In this document: piece by piece, positions 1-8,711 of the stretch
How the letters are laid out: each line of letters starts with the position of its first letter
How positions within the stretch are numbered: the stretch's first letter is position 1
From: Oscillospiraceae bacterium
GTDB taxonomy: Bacteria > Bacillota > Clostridia > Oscillospirales > Oscillospiraceae
Direction of reading: 5' to 3'
DNA length: 64,000 nucleotides
Assembly (NCBI GenBank): GCA_009783555.1
Contig: WRDH01000003.1
Span: 48,883 to 112,882 of the forward strand
Notes under the pieces: model-generated
The model's database searches: none
Seen by the model: the letters and a program-made list of their open reading frames with translations, nothing else
What the model was told of the DNA's origin: nothing
Translations under genes and position numbers: made by a program

Positions 1-681
1 CTAAAGTTGCTCTTTACACAGGAGGAAACACAAACATTGTCGATTGACGAACTCAACGAAAGAATCGTAGCGACTTTTCAATATGACGATTATACATGGC
101 AAAAAGAAAGAGGAATAAGAGTAAAAAGCAAAACCCGCGCAGAAGGTCTGCACAAGGTTTTGTATCAATGTCCGGCATGCAAAACAGAGTATAAAATGTC
201 CTCAAAAGGAACAGAGCTATCCTGCGAAAGCTGTGGTAAGGTTTGGGAAATGAGCGAACTCGGAGAACTTACCGCCAAAACCGGAGAAACAGAGTTTTCG
301 CACATCCCCGACTGGTACGAATGGGAACGCTCAAATGTAATAAAAGAAGTACAAGACGGCACATACTCATTTGAAGCAAAAGTACGTGTAGAATCCCTGC
401 CGAACGACAAACGCTTCATAGTGTTCGAAGAAAGAGCAACCCTGAAGCACAACATGAGCGGCTTCAACCTGACAGGCTCCTACAAAGGAGACCCCTATGA
501 GATAAGCATCCCCGTTCCATTAATGTACTCCTGCCACATAGAATATGATTACATGGGCAGAGGAGACTGCATAGACCTCAACACAAACGACGAAACCTTG
601 TATCTTTTCCCGGAACAAGGAGAATTTTCGGTAACAAAGATAAGTCTTGCAACTGAGGAATTGTTTAATCAAACAACTTAG
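1..681 (+). CDS. PlsC-like 1-acylglycerol-3-phosphate acyltransferase, C-terminal part
   Basis: The reading frame is open at the left edge, so this is the 3' part of a gene that starts outside the window. What remains is a helical segment rich in charged residues, then a zinc ribbon (CPAC near residue 54 and CESC about 20 residues later, counting from the first TTG), and then a beta-rich C-terminal domain. From memory of the family, this tail with its HIPDWYEWER motif is attached to PlsC-type acyltransferases of Clostridia, which make phosphatidic acid at the membrane. The acyltransferase domain itself, with its HX4D motif, is not in the window, so the catalytic assignment rests on family knowledge. 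A TTG at 37 behind an AGGAGG-like stretch could in principle start a stand-alone zinc-ribbon protein, but this is less likely. Confidence 0.7.
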   Translation, partial: LKLLFTQEETQTLSIDELNERIVATFQYDDYTWQKERGIRVKSKTRAEGLHKVLYQCPACKTEYKMSSKGTELSCESCGKVWEMSELGELTAKTGETEFSHIPDWYEWERSNVIKEVQDGTYSFEAKVRVESLPNDKRFIVFEERATLKHNMSGFNLTGSYKGDPYEISIPVPLMYSCHIEYDYMGRGDCIDLNTNDETLYLFPEQGEFSVTKISLATEELFNQTT

Positions 682-1777
682 AAACCTTCTTCATTGTATC
701 AATTATCTCCAAATCCTGCGGGCATATATCTTCACAATGACCACATTCAGTACAATCCTTCGCTTTGCCTTTTCCGCCGGTCATCCAGCCGTAAGAACCT
801 GACAGGTTTGTTGTTGTTTTGTGAATCAGGTGGTCGTTATAGAGGTTTATCAGATTATGAATCGGGATATTAGCAGGGCAGTCTTTGCAGTAATCGCACG
901 AGGTGCATTCGATGCGCGGAACGCCTTCAAGGATTTTGATTGCTTCCTTAATAAGCTTCATTTCATCCTTGCTTAAAGGTATAAAGTCCTTGTATGTATT
1001 AACATTATCGACAACCTGATCAAAAGCACTCATGCCGCTCAGGTTGACAAAAACGCCTTCAAGCTGCCCGATAAAACGCATTGCCCATGAAGCAACGGAA
1101 GCAGCGGGATCGGCTTTCTTTAATAAATCGGCAATCGGGGAGTCGGGGCTTGCGAGCTTGCCGCCAAACAGAGGTTCCATAACTACAATAGGCTTGTTAT
1201 GCTCGCGTGCAATTTCATAAGTCCTGCGTGCATTAACCTTAGCTCTGTTCCAATCCCAGTAATTTGCCTGAATCATCACGAACTCAACTTCAGGATGCTT
1301 CGTCAGGATTTCGTCCATGTCTTTGGGATGACCGTGGAAGGAAAAGCCCATGTGACGGATAATTCCCTGCGACTTAAGGTCGCGGAAGTATTCCCATAAA
1401 CCAAGCTCCTCGGCTTGCTTACTTGCACCTGAATTGATTCCGTGCAACAGATAAAAATCGATGTAATCGGTACCGAGACGCTCCAGTGACGTTTCGAGAA
1501 AATGATTCATAGGTCTTTGAGCGTTAACCATCCCGACAGGGAGTTTAGTTGCAATTTGAATGCTCTCGCGGGGGTGACGCTTTACAACAGATTCGCGCAA
1601 CGCTTCCTCCGCACCTCCATAAACATATGCGGCATCAAAATACGTACCGCCGCTCTCCAAAAAGGCATCAGCCATTTTAATGACTTGCGCTAAATCCAAT
1701 TTGTCGTCAATGTACGGCAAGCGCATGTAACCAAATCCGAGTTTTCCGATTTTTTCCATTTGTATAGTCGATGACAT
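665..1777 (-). CDS. Aldo/keto reductase with C-terminal 4Fe-4S ferredoxin domain
   Basis: A 370-residue protein. The N-terminal two thirds is an AKR TIM barrel: GFGYMRLP near the start, the FDAAYVYG segment carrying the catalytic Asp and Tyr, a Lys in IATKLP, and a His in LLHG. The last ~90 residues carry two cysteine clusters of ferredoxin type (CTSCDYCKDCP and CTECGHCEDICP). Such AKR-ferredoxin proteins are common in anaerobes as cytoplasmic oxidoreductases of unknown substrate. The start is the ATG at 1777, with GGAGG about 8 bases upstream; the frame stays open to 1819 but has no better site. It is convergent with the upstream acyltransferase gene and overlaps its end by 17 bases. It follows a terminator that separates it from the next minus-strand gene. 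Confidence 0.88.
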   Translation of the reverse strand: MSSTIQMEKIGKLGFGYMRLPYIDDKLDLAQVIKMADAFLESGGTYFDAAYVYGGAEEALRESVVKRHPRESIQIATKLPVGMVNAQRPMNHFLETSLERLGTDYIDFYLLHGINSGASKQAEELGLWEYFRDLKSQGIIRHMGFSFHGHPKDMDEILTKHPEVEFVMIQANYWDWNRAKVNARRTYEIAREHNKPIVVMEPLFGGKLASPDSPIADLLKKADPAASVASWAMRFIGQLEGVFVNLSGMSAFDQVVDNVNTYKDFIPLSKDEMKLIKEAIKILEGVPRIECTSCDYCKDCPANIPIHNLINLYNDHLIHKTTTNLSGSYGWMTGGKGKAKDCTECGHCEDICPQDLEIIDTMKKVSKLFD

Positions 1778-1827
1778 TATTAAAACCTCCAATATTCTAC
1801 TAGTTTTCACAGTATACAATAATAATC

Positions 1828-1862
1828 AAAAAAAAAGAACCCTTTTGTATAAAAAGGATTCT
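1828..1862 (-). terminator. Rho-independent terminator of the gene at 1978-2556
   Basis: Read on the minus strand, an 11-bp stem (AGAATCCTTTT paired with AAAAGGGTTCT, one mismatch) with a 5-base loop is followed by nine T residues. It lies just downstream of the minus-strand unknown gene and upstream of the aldo/keto reductase start. Confidence 0.8.
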
Positions 1863-1865
1863 TCT

Positions 1866-1968
1866 GTCATTCTGCGCGAAGTCGCAGAATCCATGTCGCA
1901 ACTATGTTATATATCTGGTAGAATGTTTATACACAGCAATAGATTCTGCGACTAAAGCGCAGAATGAC
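1866..1968. repeat. Palindromic dispersed repeat, GTCATTCTGCGC ends
   Basis: The ends GTCATTCTGCGC and GCGCAGAATGAC are perfect inverted repeats about 103 bases apart. Inside them a second pair (GTCGCAGAATC / GATTCTGCGAC) extends the stem. It resembles the GTCATTGCGAG-type palindromes found later in the window (31685-31800 and 55584-55623). It contains no coding frame and lies between a terminator and a stop codon, so it is probably a non-autonomous repeat rather than a regulator. Confidence 0.7.
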
Positions 1969-1977
1969 GGTATTATC

Positions 1978-2556
1978 CTACGCTGCTGTGCCGCCTGCTT
2001 TCCAATCATCGAATGCTTGCATGATTGCAGCGTGTGTTTCTTTAGTTACATCCGGAAGCTTGTCGAAACCGCCGAACATTCTGGCGACTTCATCAAAACC
2101 CTTCTGTACTGCCGCGCGCATGTTTTCAATCTGAGCTTCACTTGCGCCTTCGCCTACCATTGCTTTCGCAAAATCCATGATTCGCGCTGTTGTCTGCTTG
2201 ACGCCAAAGAACCCGTCTTCGCTGATTAGTTCCTGCGCTTGTGCTCTGTCGATTTCACTGAGCTTTGCGCCACCGGCTCTCACTGCCCAAAAGCCTTGAC
2301 CGGTTGCATCATTTTTGCCGAGTGCCGAAGCTATAAGTTTTCTTACCGCTTCACCTGCATGGTTTGTGTCTCTCCAAAGCTGGTCGAGTTTTGCAGGGTC
2401 AGCCGCTCCTTGAAGATGCTTTGACGGTGTAAACGTGTCTACGGGTGCTTTAAAAATGTCGTTTGTTGGGTTATTTTGATGTTTTCCTTTGTTTACATTG
2501 CTAGTGTTCTGAAAATTACTATACGGGTTTGTGCCTCCAACGTTACCGGTTTTCAT
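1978..2556 (-). CDS. Conserved hypothetical protein, Asn/Gly-rich N terminus
   Basis: I cannot assign a function. The 192-residue protein starts with about 45 residues rich in Asn, Gly and Thr, which are likely disordered. The rest is helical, with phrases such as LSEIDRAQAQELISEDGFFGVKQ and a C-terminal amphipathic segment. I recall similar proteins as single-copy unknowns in Clostridia, but I know of no tested role. There is no signal peptide, membrane segment or cysteine. The start is the ATG at 2556 behind GGAGGG with 8-base spacing; the frame extends upstream to 2595 without a ribosome-binding site. It has its own terminator (1828-1862) and is divergent from the PPM phosphatase gene. Confidence 0.75.
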   Translation of the reverse strand: MKTGNVGGTNPYSNFQNTSNVNKGKHQNNPTNDIFKAPVDTFTPSKHLQGAADPAKLDQLWRDTNHAGEAVRKLIASALGKNDATGQGFWAVRAGGAKLSEIDRAQAQELISEDGFFGVKQTTARIMDFAKAMVGEGASEAQIENMRAAVQKGFDEVARMFGGFDKLPDVTKETHAAIMQAFDDWKAGGTAA

Positions 2557-2704
2557 GTCAGGATCCCTCCATTTATTAAAGTGCGTTGGCATCATTGCCC
2601 TTCGATATACTCAAAGTACGCCTTATATCATATATCGGAACAATTACTGTAAACTTTAGCAGAAAACGCAAAAAAAAACAATAGTTTTAATTCGCTCAAA
2701 GTGT

Positions 2705-2710
2705 TATAAT
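2705..2710 (+). promoter_or_regulatory. Possible -10 box (TATAAT) for the envelope operon
   Basis: A perfect TATAAT lies 30 bases ahead of the GTG start of the phosphatase gene. The -35 region (TAGTTT at 17-base spacing) is poor, so this is only a candidate for the promoter of the 2740-11464 operon. Confidence 0.35.
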
Positions 2711-2739
2711 ACATTTCGGTATCTTGTATTAAGTGGTAG

Positions 2740-3525
2740 GTGATTAACATTAAAGTCGAATGTACGGTTATTACACACGTAGGATTGGTAAGAGGTAACA
2801 ATGAAGACAATTTTTTTATTAACGGAAGGTGCAAGTCCGATAACACGGTGACTGCTGAGGGGTTTATTGACAATACACCCCGCGATTCATATATATATGC
2901 GGTTTGTGATGGTATGGGCGGAGAAAGCGCAGGAGAAGTAGCATCAATGATTGCGGCAAAAGTCCTTATGGAATACATGTCAACCGATATTAGACACACT
3001 GTATCAAGCTACATTCAAAAAGCCAACAAATACATATGTGATGAAATCACTGCAAACAACGGGGTCAGGAGCGGCACGACCTTGGCTCTGCTATATATAC
3101 GTGATAATAAAGCGACATCATATAATCTGGGAGACAGCAGAATTTATCTCTTAAGAAAAGGAGATTTATATCTGCTGACCGAAGACCACACAGAAGTGCA
3201 GCGGTTGATAAAAATGGGCATGCTTGACGAAGAAAGCGCAAGGCATCACAAATCCAGAAATAAATTAACTCAACATTTGGGGATATTTCCCGATGAATTA
3301 ATAATAGAGCCTCACGTTTCAAAAGAAATAAAACTGAAAAAAGACGACATATTCCTGATATGCAGTGACGGCCTTACCGATATGGTTTGCGATGATGACA
3401 TTGCGGATATCATGGCAGATAAAAACCTCGACACATCGGGAGTCGCCAAAGAACTCTCCGCAACCGCTCAGGAAAACGGCGGAAAAGACAATACAACAGT
3501 AATCGTTGTCAAAATTACGAAATAG
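2740..3525 (+). CDS. PPM-family protein Ser/Thr phosphatase (PrpC/Stp-like)
   Basis: A cytoplasmic metal-dependent phosphatase of 261 residues, the usual length for PrpC/Stp. Visible motifs are GNNEDN near residue 20, DGMGGE at 57-62 (metal-binding Asp), SGTTL near 108, GDSR, CSDGLTD near 205 and GGKDNTT near 249 (second metal Asp). In Firmicutes this enzyme opposes PASTA-type Ser/Thr kinases that control the cell wall. No kinase is next to it here. Its place as first gene of an envelope operon, seven bases ahead of a D,D-carboxypeptidase, suggests that phospho-signalling and wall remodelling are co-expressed. The start is a GTG with a weak upstream AAGTGGTAGG, so the exact start is uncertain. 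Confidence 0.88.
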   Translation: MINIKVECTVITHVGLVRGNNEDNFFINGRCKSDNTVTAEGFIDNTPRDSYIYAVCDGMGGESAGEVASMIAAKVLMEYMSTDIRHTVSSYIQKANKYICDEITANNGVRSGTTLALLYIRDNKATSYNLGDSRIYLLRKGDLYLLTEDHTEVQRLIKMGMLDEESARHHKSRNKLTQHLGIFPDELIIEPHVSKEIKLKKDDIFLICSDGLTDMVCDDDIADIMADKNLDTSGVAKELSATAQENGGKDNTTVIVVKITK

Positions 3526-3531
3526 AGAGAA

Positions 3532-4764
3532 GTGAATGAAAGCCTCGGGGTTAAACGAATGAAGGTCATTAAAAACATAATCTGCCTTATTCTGATAATT
3601 ACATTATTTGCGACAATGGCTTCGCCCGCATACGCGTCTACGCCCGATACTTCTGCGCCTATAGCGGTTGTCATGGATTTTTATACAGGCGAGATCCTAT
3701 ACGAAAGAAATATGGAACAACGCTGGATTCCTGCCAGCATGACAAAAAGCATGACAGCGTTCATTGTCTATCAAGAGATTGAAGCAGGCAATCTGACGCT
3801 TGACACTGAAATCCGCGTGAGTGCGGGTGCTTCAAGATTTTCAAACAGAAGATCGGTTCCGGGCACGTTTGTGCCGTTGCCTTCAGGTGGGCTTGTAACG
3901 GTTGAAACACTTTTACGCCTTATGATGATACCATCAGGTAATGCCGCCGCCGTTGTTTTTGCGGAGCATATATCGGGAACCGAAGAAAATTTCGTAATTA
4001 GAATGAACGAAACGGCTGCGGAAATGGGCATGTATACGGAGTTTACAAATTCGCATGGAGCATTCGTTCATTACTCAAACGCATACTCAACGGCGATTCT
4101 TGTGCGGGAGTTTATTATGAGATATCCCGACATATTGCGCATTACAGCTATGTCAAGTGTGCGGTTTCAAGGCAGAACATACAGAAATACCAACCTTCTT
4201 ATTTCGCAAAATATGATGGCAGACGCCGATGGATTTAAAACAGGCTCATTGCGGCAGGCGGGGTGGAATCATTCTGCAACTGCAGAGCGAGATGGAAGAC
4301 GTATTATTACGGTAGTAATGAACACTTCGTCACGCTCTGCCCGTCAAATTGAAAGCCGCCGTCTCCTAAACTACGGATTTGAAGAGCTGCAGCGCCGCGA
4401 GACGGAACGGATTGAAAGAGCAAGGATATTCTTTAACGGAGGGCTGATCCCTCTGACAGAAGCGCCAACGTTTTTCCATGGAAGCTTACTGCTGCCGCTT
4501 GAAGATATTTTAGGGCAGCTTGGCTATTTAATCAACCGTGATGAGGAACATAGCCTGATTTCCATCACAAATGAAAACGGGTATACAGCAACACTTTTAA
4601 CAGGCAGGGATCTCGCTGTAATAAACGGTGAAACCCACACCTTGTCAATGCCCGCACAAGTGGTTAACGATATCATATACACCTCAATCGAGACGATTGG
4701 AGCACTAACCGGCACTTTAGCCGAGTGGAGTATGGAAACGGGTGTAATCCGGTTCAGGAATTAA
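3532..4764 (+). CDS. D-alanyl-D-alanine carboxypeptidase (DacF/PBP5-like) with Cu-amine-oxidase-N-like tail
   Basis: An exported penicillin-binding peptidase (family S11) that trims the terminal D-Ala of wall stem peptides. Counting from the GTG at 3532, a signal peptide ends near AYA-S at about 35, the SMTK box (catalytic Ser69, Lys72) follows, SGN is at 135-137 and KTG at 236-238, so the active site is complete. From about residue 295 on there is no PBP5 C-terminal domain. Instead there is a module resembling the copper amine oxidase N-terminal-like fold often found in clostridial exported proteins. The ATG at 3559 gives a more standard signal peptide and is an alternative start. It is second in the operon, seven bases after the phosphatase. 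Confidence 0.88.
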   Translation: MNESLGVKRMKVIKNIICLILIITLFATMASPAYASTPDTSAPIAVVMDFYTGEILYERNMEQRWIPASMTKSMTAFIVYQEIEAGNLTLDTEIRVSAGASRFSNRRSVPGTFVPLPSGGLVTVETLLRLMMIPSGNAAAVVFAEHISGTEENFVIRMNETAAEMGMYTEFTNSHGAFVHYSNAYSTAILVREFIMRYPDILRITAMSSVRFQGRTYRNTNLLISQNMMADADGFKTGSLRQAGWNHSATAERDGRRIITVVMNTSSRSARQIESRRLLNYGFEELQRRETERIERARIFFNGGLIPLTEAPTFFHGSLLLPLEDILGQLGYLINRDEEHSLISITNENGYTATLLTGRDLAVINGETHTLSMPAQVVNDIIYTSIETIGALTGTLAEWSMETGVIRFRN

Positions 4765-4810
4765 AGTCCGCCAACTAAAAAAACGATAATAACAGATAAT
4801 TAGAGGAAGG

Positions 4811-6007
4811 GTGAACGATACGCTAAGAGGAATACTGCTGGCACTTTTAGTATTAGCTGCTTTACTTGTTATGTTGATAATATTTACAAATAACGATTCT
4901 CCGGTTATAAACACGAATCCGGGTAATAATAACAACAACTCCACGGATTTACATTCAGACGATGACCCGGAGCAAAACGGGGGTGAACGGGAGGACGGTC
5001 CGGATTATATCTATGATGAATCCGGCGAGCACATGTTTTACCGCGGCAGATTAGAACTGCCCGTCGCAGGCGCAACAGGTTGGGCGGCAGCAAATCTTGT
5101 AATGCGCAGCGAACCGAGAGCATCTTCCGACAATGTGATTAATCTTGTCCCCGGAGATGCATTTGTGATTTTTGAAGAGACCGATGACTGGTGGAATGTT
5201 ATTTTGCCAAATGAATTAAGCGGCTGGGTAGAAATTAACAAATGCTTTATTAATCTTCCCGACGTAATACCCTCAATTGTCTATAATGTTTCAAATGCGG
5301 TATCGTCGGAATTCAGATCCAGCGGCTTTGATCTACCGGGTATTACACAAAATAATTTATACCCGGCATACTCCTTTAACGAGCGTCTCGGACGGGGAGA
5401 GTTCATTGTTCCCGGCTCGTACGCATTGGCACGAGCACTATTTGCAGTGCAACAGATAGCCCTTAGTAACGACGAAACGCTTATAGTATACGAGGTGTTT
5501 CGTCCTATGGAAACCCAGCGTGCTGTTGCAGGAGCACTAAACAGGCTTATGAACAGAAATGATGATGATTTTAACGAAGTAGTGTATCGCGCAATTGCTG
5601 ATTCACAATTTTCGGTAGGTAATTTTATATCGCAAGGACGTTCAAATCATCAACTCGGTGCTGCCATTGATGTTACAATAGGTATTGTGGACGAAAGAGA
5701 AATAATAAGATCGGGCGACTACTCGTTTCACCGTGTTAAGTTCCACAGCAGGGTAGAGGAACCTTCGCCTATGCATGAACTCAGTCCGTTAGCGGTATTG
5801 CCGGGCAGGGATTCACAGGCTGCGACGGGTATATATGACGGCATATGGAGAATGAGGTCATACTTTGAACAAATGGGATTCACCCCCATTCCATCCGAAT
5901 GGTGGCATTTTAACCATACGGCAAGTGTCAGAAGCGGCTCATCCGCCGGAATAACAGGAAATTTCCTCACACCGTCAATTTACAGCATACCACCGTTCAT
6001 TAACTAG
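4811..6007 (+). CDS. Membrane-anchored VanX/VanY-like D-Ala peptidase (M15) with SH3 domain
   Basis: A 398-residue protein with an N-terminal membrane anchor (about residues 6-27), an Asn/Asp-rich linker, a bacterial SH3-like domain (about 88-148), and then a zinc peptidase of family M15. The metal and catalytic motifs are intact: SNHQLGAAID (His280, Asp287) and EWWH (Glu363, His366). The family cleaves D-Ala-D-Ala dipeptide (VanX) or the terminal D-Ala of precursors (VanY). The segment VYEVFRPMETQ fits the VanX side, but the exact substrate cannot be told from sequence. The start is a GTG with AGGAAGG directly before it, an unusually short spacing. No van ligase or dehydrogenase is nearby, so this is wall metabolism rather than a resistance cassette. 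Confidence 0.83.
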   Translation: MNDTLRGILLALLVLAALLVMLIIFTNNDSPVINTNPGNNNNNSTDLHSDDDPEQNGGEREDGPDYIYDESGEHMFYRGRLELPVAGATGWAAANLVMRSEPRASSDNVINLVPGDAFVIFEETDDWWNVILPNELSGWVEINKCFINLPDVIPSIVYNVSNAVSSEFRSSGFDLPGITQNNLYPAYSFNERLGRGEFIVPGSYALARALFAVQQIALSNDETLIVYEVFRPMETQRAVAGALNRLMNRNDDDFNEVVYRAIADSQFSVGNFISQGRSNHQLGAAIDVTIGIVDEREIIRSGDYSFHRVKFHSRVEEPSPMHELSPLAVLPGRDSQAATGIYDGIWRMRSYFEQMGFTPIPSEWWHFNHTASVRSGSSAGITGNFLTPSIYSIPPFIN

Positions 6008-6022
6008 GGGAGAGGGGTAGTT

Positions 6023-7390
6023 ATGGTCTTTTCCAGTCTATCTTTTCTTGTACTTTTTTTACCGTTATTTCTATTTGCGTATTTTATAGTACCAAAAAAA
6101 CATATCAATATACGCAATTTTGTATTGTTGGTTTTTTCATTGTTTTTTTATGCCGCAGGAGAACCTGTATGGGTTTTGATTCTTTTATTTTCCGCGTCAA
6201 CAGACTGCCTACTCGGTCTGTTTATTGAAAAGTACAGAGGACAATGGCATTCAAGAGTATTTCTTGTAATATCTTTATGCTGCAGCCTCGGAGTGCTTGT
6301 ACTGTTTAAGTATATGGAATTTTTCCTGGGGCTTGTCGGAATACATGTAACATTTTCTCCCGGCTTACCTATAGGCATATCGTTTTACACCTTCCAAACA
6401 ATGTCATATTCAATAGACTTATATCGCGGCAGAGTAAAAGCACAACGCAACCCGATTGCATTTCTAATGTATGTTTCAATGTTTCCGATGCTGGTTGCCG
6501 GACCTATTGTACGGTATGCGGATGTTGAAACAATGCTGACCCAGAGGGAAACAAACATTTCTTCAATAAGCAGGGGTGTATCTCGTTTTGTAATGGGGCT
6601 TGGGAAAAAAGTCATTTTTGCAAATCATGCAGGTACAGTCGCAAGTGAACTGCTAAGTTCACCGCATACATCTACCCTGACCGTGTGGCTCGGCTCGATT
6701 ATGTTTATGTTCCAGATTTACTTTGACTTTTCATCATACTCCGATATGGCAATCGGTTTAGGCAAAATAATCGGATTTGATATAAAAGAGAACTTTAACT
6801 ACCCTTACATCTCAAAATCAATAACAGACTTCTGGCGGCGGTGGCACATTTCACTCGGTACATTCTTCAGGGAATATTTATACATCCCGCTTGGCGGAAA
6901 CCGCAAACACGCTGTATTTAACATAATGTTCGTCTGGCTTATCACAGGTCTGTGGCATGGCGCATCGATTAACTTTATTATTTGGGGTATGTATTTCGGA
7001 ATCGCGCTTCTTATTGAAAAGTACCTGCTGAGAAACATATTGGAAAAGTTTCCGTCCTACGTCGGACATGCTTATTGTTTACTCATAGTCCTGTACGGCT
7101 GGGTATTATTCTACTTTACAGATCTGTCGGAAATGGCAGTTGCATCGGCACGGTTTTTCGGTTTCGGCGGAACATTCGCCGACTACAGAGCGGTAGAGCT
7201 GCTTTTGGCTAACTTGTGGATTTTACCGGTATTTGCAATCTTCTCAACCCGCGCACCAATCCGTTTATTAAACAGCCTGAACAAACGCTTTCCCATAACA
7301 GAACCCGTACTCAACTTCGCATTGCTCTGTATAAGCTTCATTTTATTGATAGGTCAGACATTTACCCCGTTTATTTATTTCCAGTTTTAG
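6023..7390 (+). CDS. MBOAT-family membrane O-acyltransferase (AlgI/DltB-like)
   Basis: A polytopic membrane protein of 455 residues, typical of AlgI/PatA relatives, which carry acyl groups (usually acetyl) from the cytoplasm to the outside for transfer to polysaccharide. It begins with a hydrophobic segment and has about ten membrane spans. The hallmark motifs are present: DFWRRWHISLG with His275, the PLGGNR loop, and LWHGASINF with the invariant catalytic His312. It is followed 10 bases later by a DHHW protein, the usual extracytoplasmic partner. The acceptor is unknown. Its place after two peptidoglycan peptidases suggests a wall or surface glycan. Confidence 0.93.
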   Translation: MVFSSLSFLVLFLPLFLFAYFIVPKKHINIRNFVLLVFSLFFYAAGEPVWVLILLFSASTDCLLGLFIEKYRGQWHSRVFLVISLCCSLGVLVLFKYMEFFLGLVGIHVTFSPGLPIGISFYTFQTMSYSIDLYRGRVKAQRNPIAFLMYVSMFPMLVAGPIVRYADVETMLTQRETNISSISRGVSRFVMGLGKKVIFANHAGTVASELLSSPHTSTLTVWLGSIMFMFQIYFDFSSYSDMAIGLGKIIGFDIKENFNYPYISKSITDFWRRWHISLGTFFREYLYIPLGGNRKHAVFNIMFVWLITGLWHGASINFIIWGMYFGIALLIEKYLLRNILEKFPSYVGHAYCLLIVLYGWVLFYFTDLSEMAVASARFFGFGGTFADYRAVELLLANLWILPVFAIFSTRAPIRLLNSLNKRFPITEPVLNFALLCISFILLIGQTFTPFIYFQF

Positions 7391-7400
7391 GAGCATTCTA

Positions 7401-8630
7401 ATGTATCAGCAACCTGATAGACTTAATATCGTCCTATCACTCGCAGCAATTGCGCTCTTATCGCTATTTGTATTCATCCTTCCGACCGATGAGAAAGCGT
7501 CTGAGTTTGAAAACCGCGCTATGGGAAGTTTTCCCGAGCTTAACGCACAAAGCTATTTCAGCGGGGAATTTTCACGTGATTATGAAACATTTTTGCTTGA
7601 CAACACAGCAAATCGCACCACCTGGCTTACATTTGCGCAGTTTGCGGAAAATACTTACGGGATAAACAGACAAGGTGCGATGATGGTGGAATTTGACGTT
7701 GATGATTTGGGAATCGGACTTATTCCCGATGAGATTTCAGAAGCTGTAGTTTTTACCACATCAGGCGCAAACGTTAACCCGAATCAACCTTTCAGCGTGG
7801 ATATCCATTTCAACGAAAACGCAATATTCTACCTTCGCTACACGGAAAATCAAGAACTCGCGTCACGTTATGCGGAGGTGTTAAATGCATATGCAGAGGC
7901 TCTGCCAAACAACACACGGATGTTTTCTCTTATATCACCCGTGAAGGTTGAATTCATGAGCGAAAGATATGCTTCAGTAAACTCTTCGCAAATAGATACG
8001 ATAAAATATATAAATGCATTATTAAATGATGAAATTATCCCGGTTGATGCACATAAATTTTTATCAGAGCATTCGGACGAATATATTTTCTTCCGTACAG
8101 ACCACCACTGGACTGCTCTCGGTGCTTATTATGCGTACCTGGCATTTGCGGAGGCAGCGGGGCTTGAGCCTGTTACTATTGATAATTACATTGAAAATGC
8201 AATCGAAGGCTTTATAGGTTCACTGGCAGTCGGCACAAGAAACCGCATGATTCTGAGCCATCCCGATACTGTGTATTTTTACACTCTTAATGACGGCACG
8301 GAATTTTCAATAAACATGTTTACTATACCTTCCGATTTATCTATCTTAAGCTATAGATTATTCCTTGGCGGGGATAGAGATTATTACTCTTTTAACTCAT
8401 CAAACAAAAACGGAAGAACCCTTGTTGCCGTAAAGGACTCCTTTGCAAACGCCATGCTTCCGTGGCTTGCGCCGCACTACGAAACGGTGGCGGTCATTGA
8501 CCCCAGACAGTTCACAGGCAGTGTAATGCAAATTTTGGAGGAATATGACGATATCGACCTTCTGTTTATTAACTACATCCCTGCCACAACAATGTCAGAT
8601 TTAATAGAGCAGACGTACAATGCAAAATAG
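7401..8630 (+). CDS. DHHW-family (AlgJ/AlgX-like) acetylation partner protein
   Basis: A 409-residue protein with one N-terminal membrane segment (about residues 9-27) and an extracytoplasmic SGNH-like domain. The name-giving DHHW motif is at 234-237, where the Asp-His pair would form part of the catalytic centre, and a Ser lies in the later KDSFANAMLPWL segment. Members work with an MBOAT acyltransferase to place acetyl groups on secreted or wall glycans. It lies immediately downstream of the MBOAT gene, which supports that role. Confidence 0.88.
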   Translation: MYQQPDRLNIVLSLAAIALLSLFVFILPTDEKASEFENRAMGSFPELNAQSYFSGEFSRDYETFLLDNTANRTTWLTFAQFAENTYGINRQGAMMVEFDVDDLGIGLIPDEISEAVVFTTSGANVNPNQPFSVDIHFNENAIFYLRYTENQELASRYAEVLNAYAEALPNNTRMFSLISPVKVEFMSERYASVNSSQIDTIKYINALLNDEIIPVDAHKFLSEHSDEYIFFRTDHHWTALGAYYAYLAFAEAAGLEPVTIDNYIENAIEGFIGSLAVGTRNRMILSHPDTVYFYTLNDGTEFSINMFTIPSDLSILSYRLFLGGDRDYYSFNSSNKNGRTLVAVKDSFANAMLPWLAPHYETVAVIDPRQFTGSVMQILEEYDDIDLLFINYIPATTMSDLIEQTYNAK

Positions 8631-8711
8631 CCCTCTTCTGGAAGGGGGTCGGCGTGAAACGCCGTGGGATGTCATAACATATGCGTTTCGATGAAAGGAA
8701 CAATCATAAAC

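Noticed and set aside
4811..6007. Vancomycin-resistance cassette (VanX/Y-like enzyme here, VanRS-like system at 52-55 kb)
   Set aside because: No vanH or D-Ala-D-Lac ligase gene is present and the two loci are 46 kb apart.
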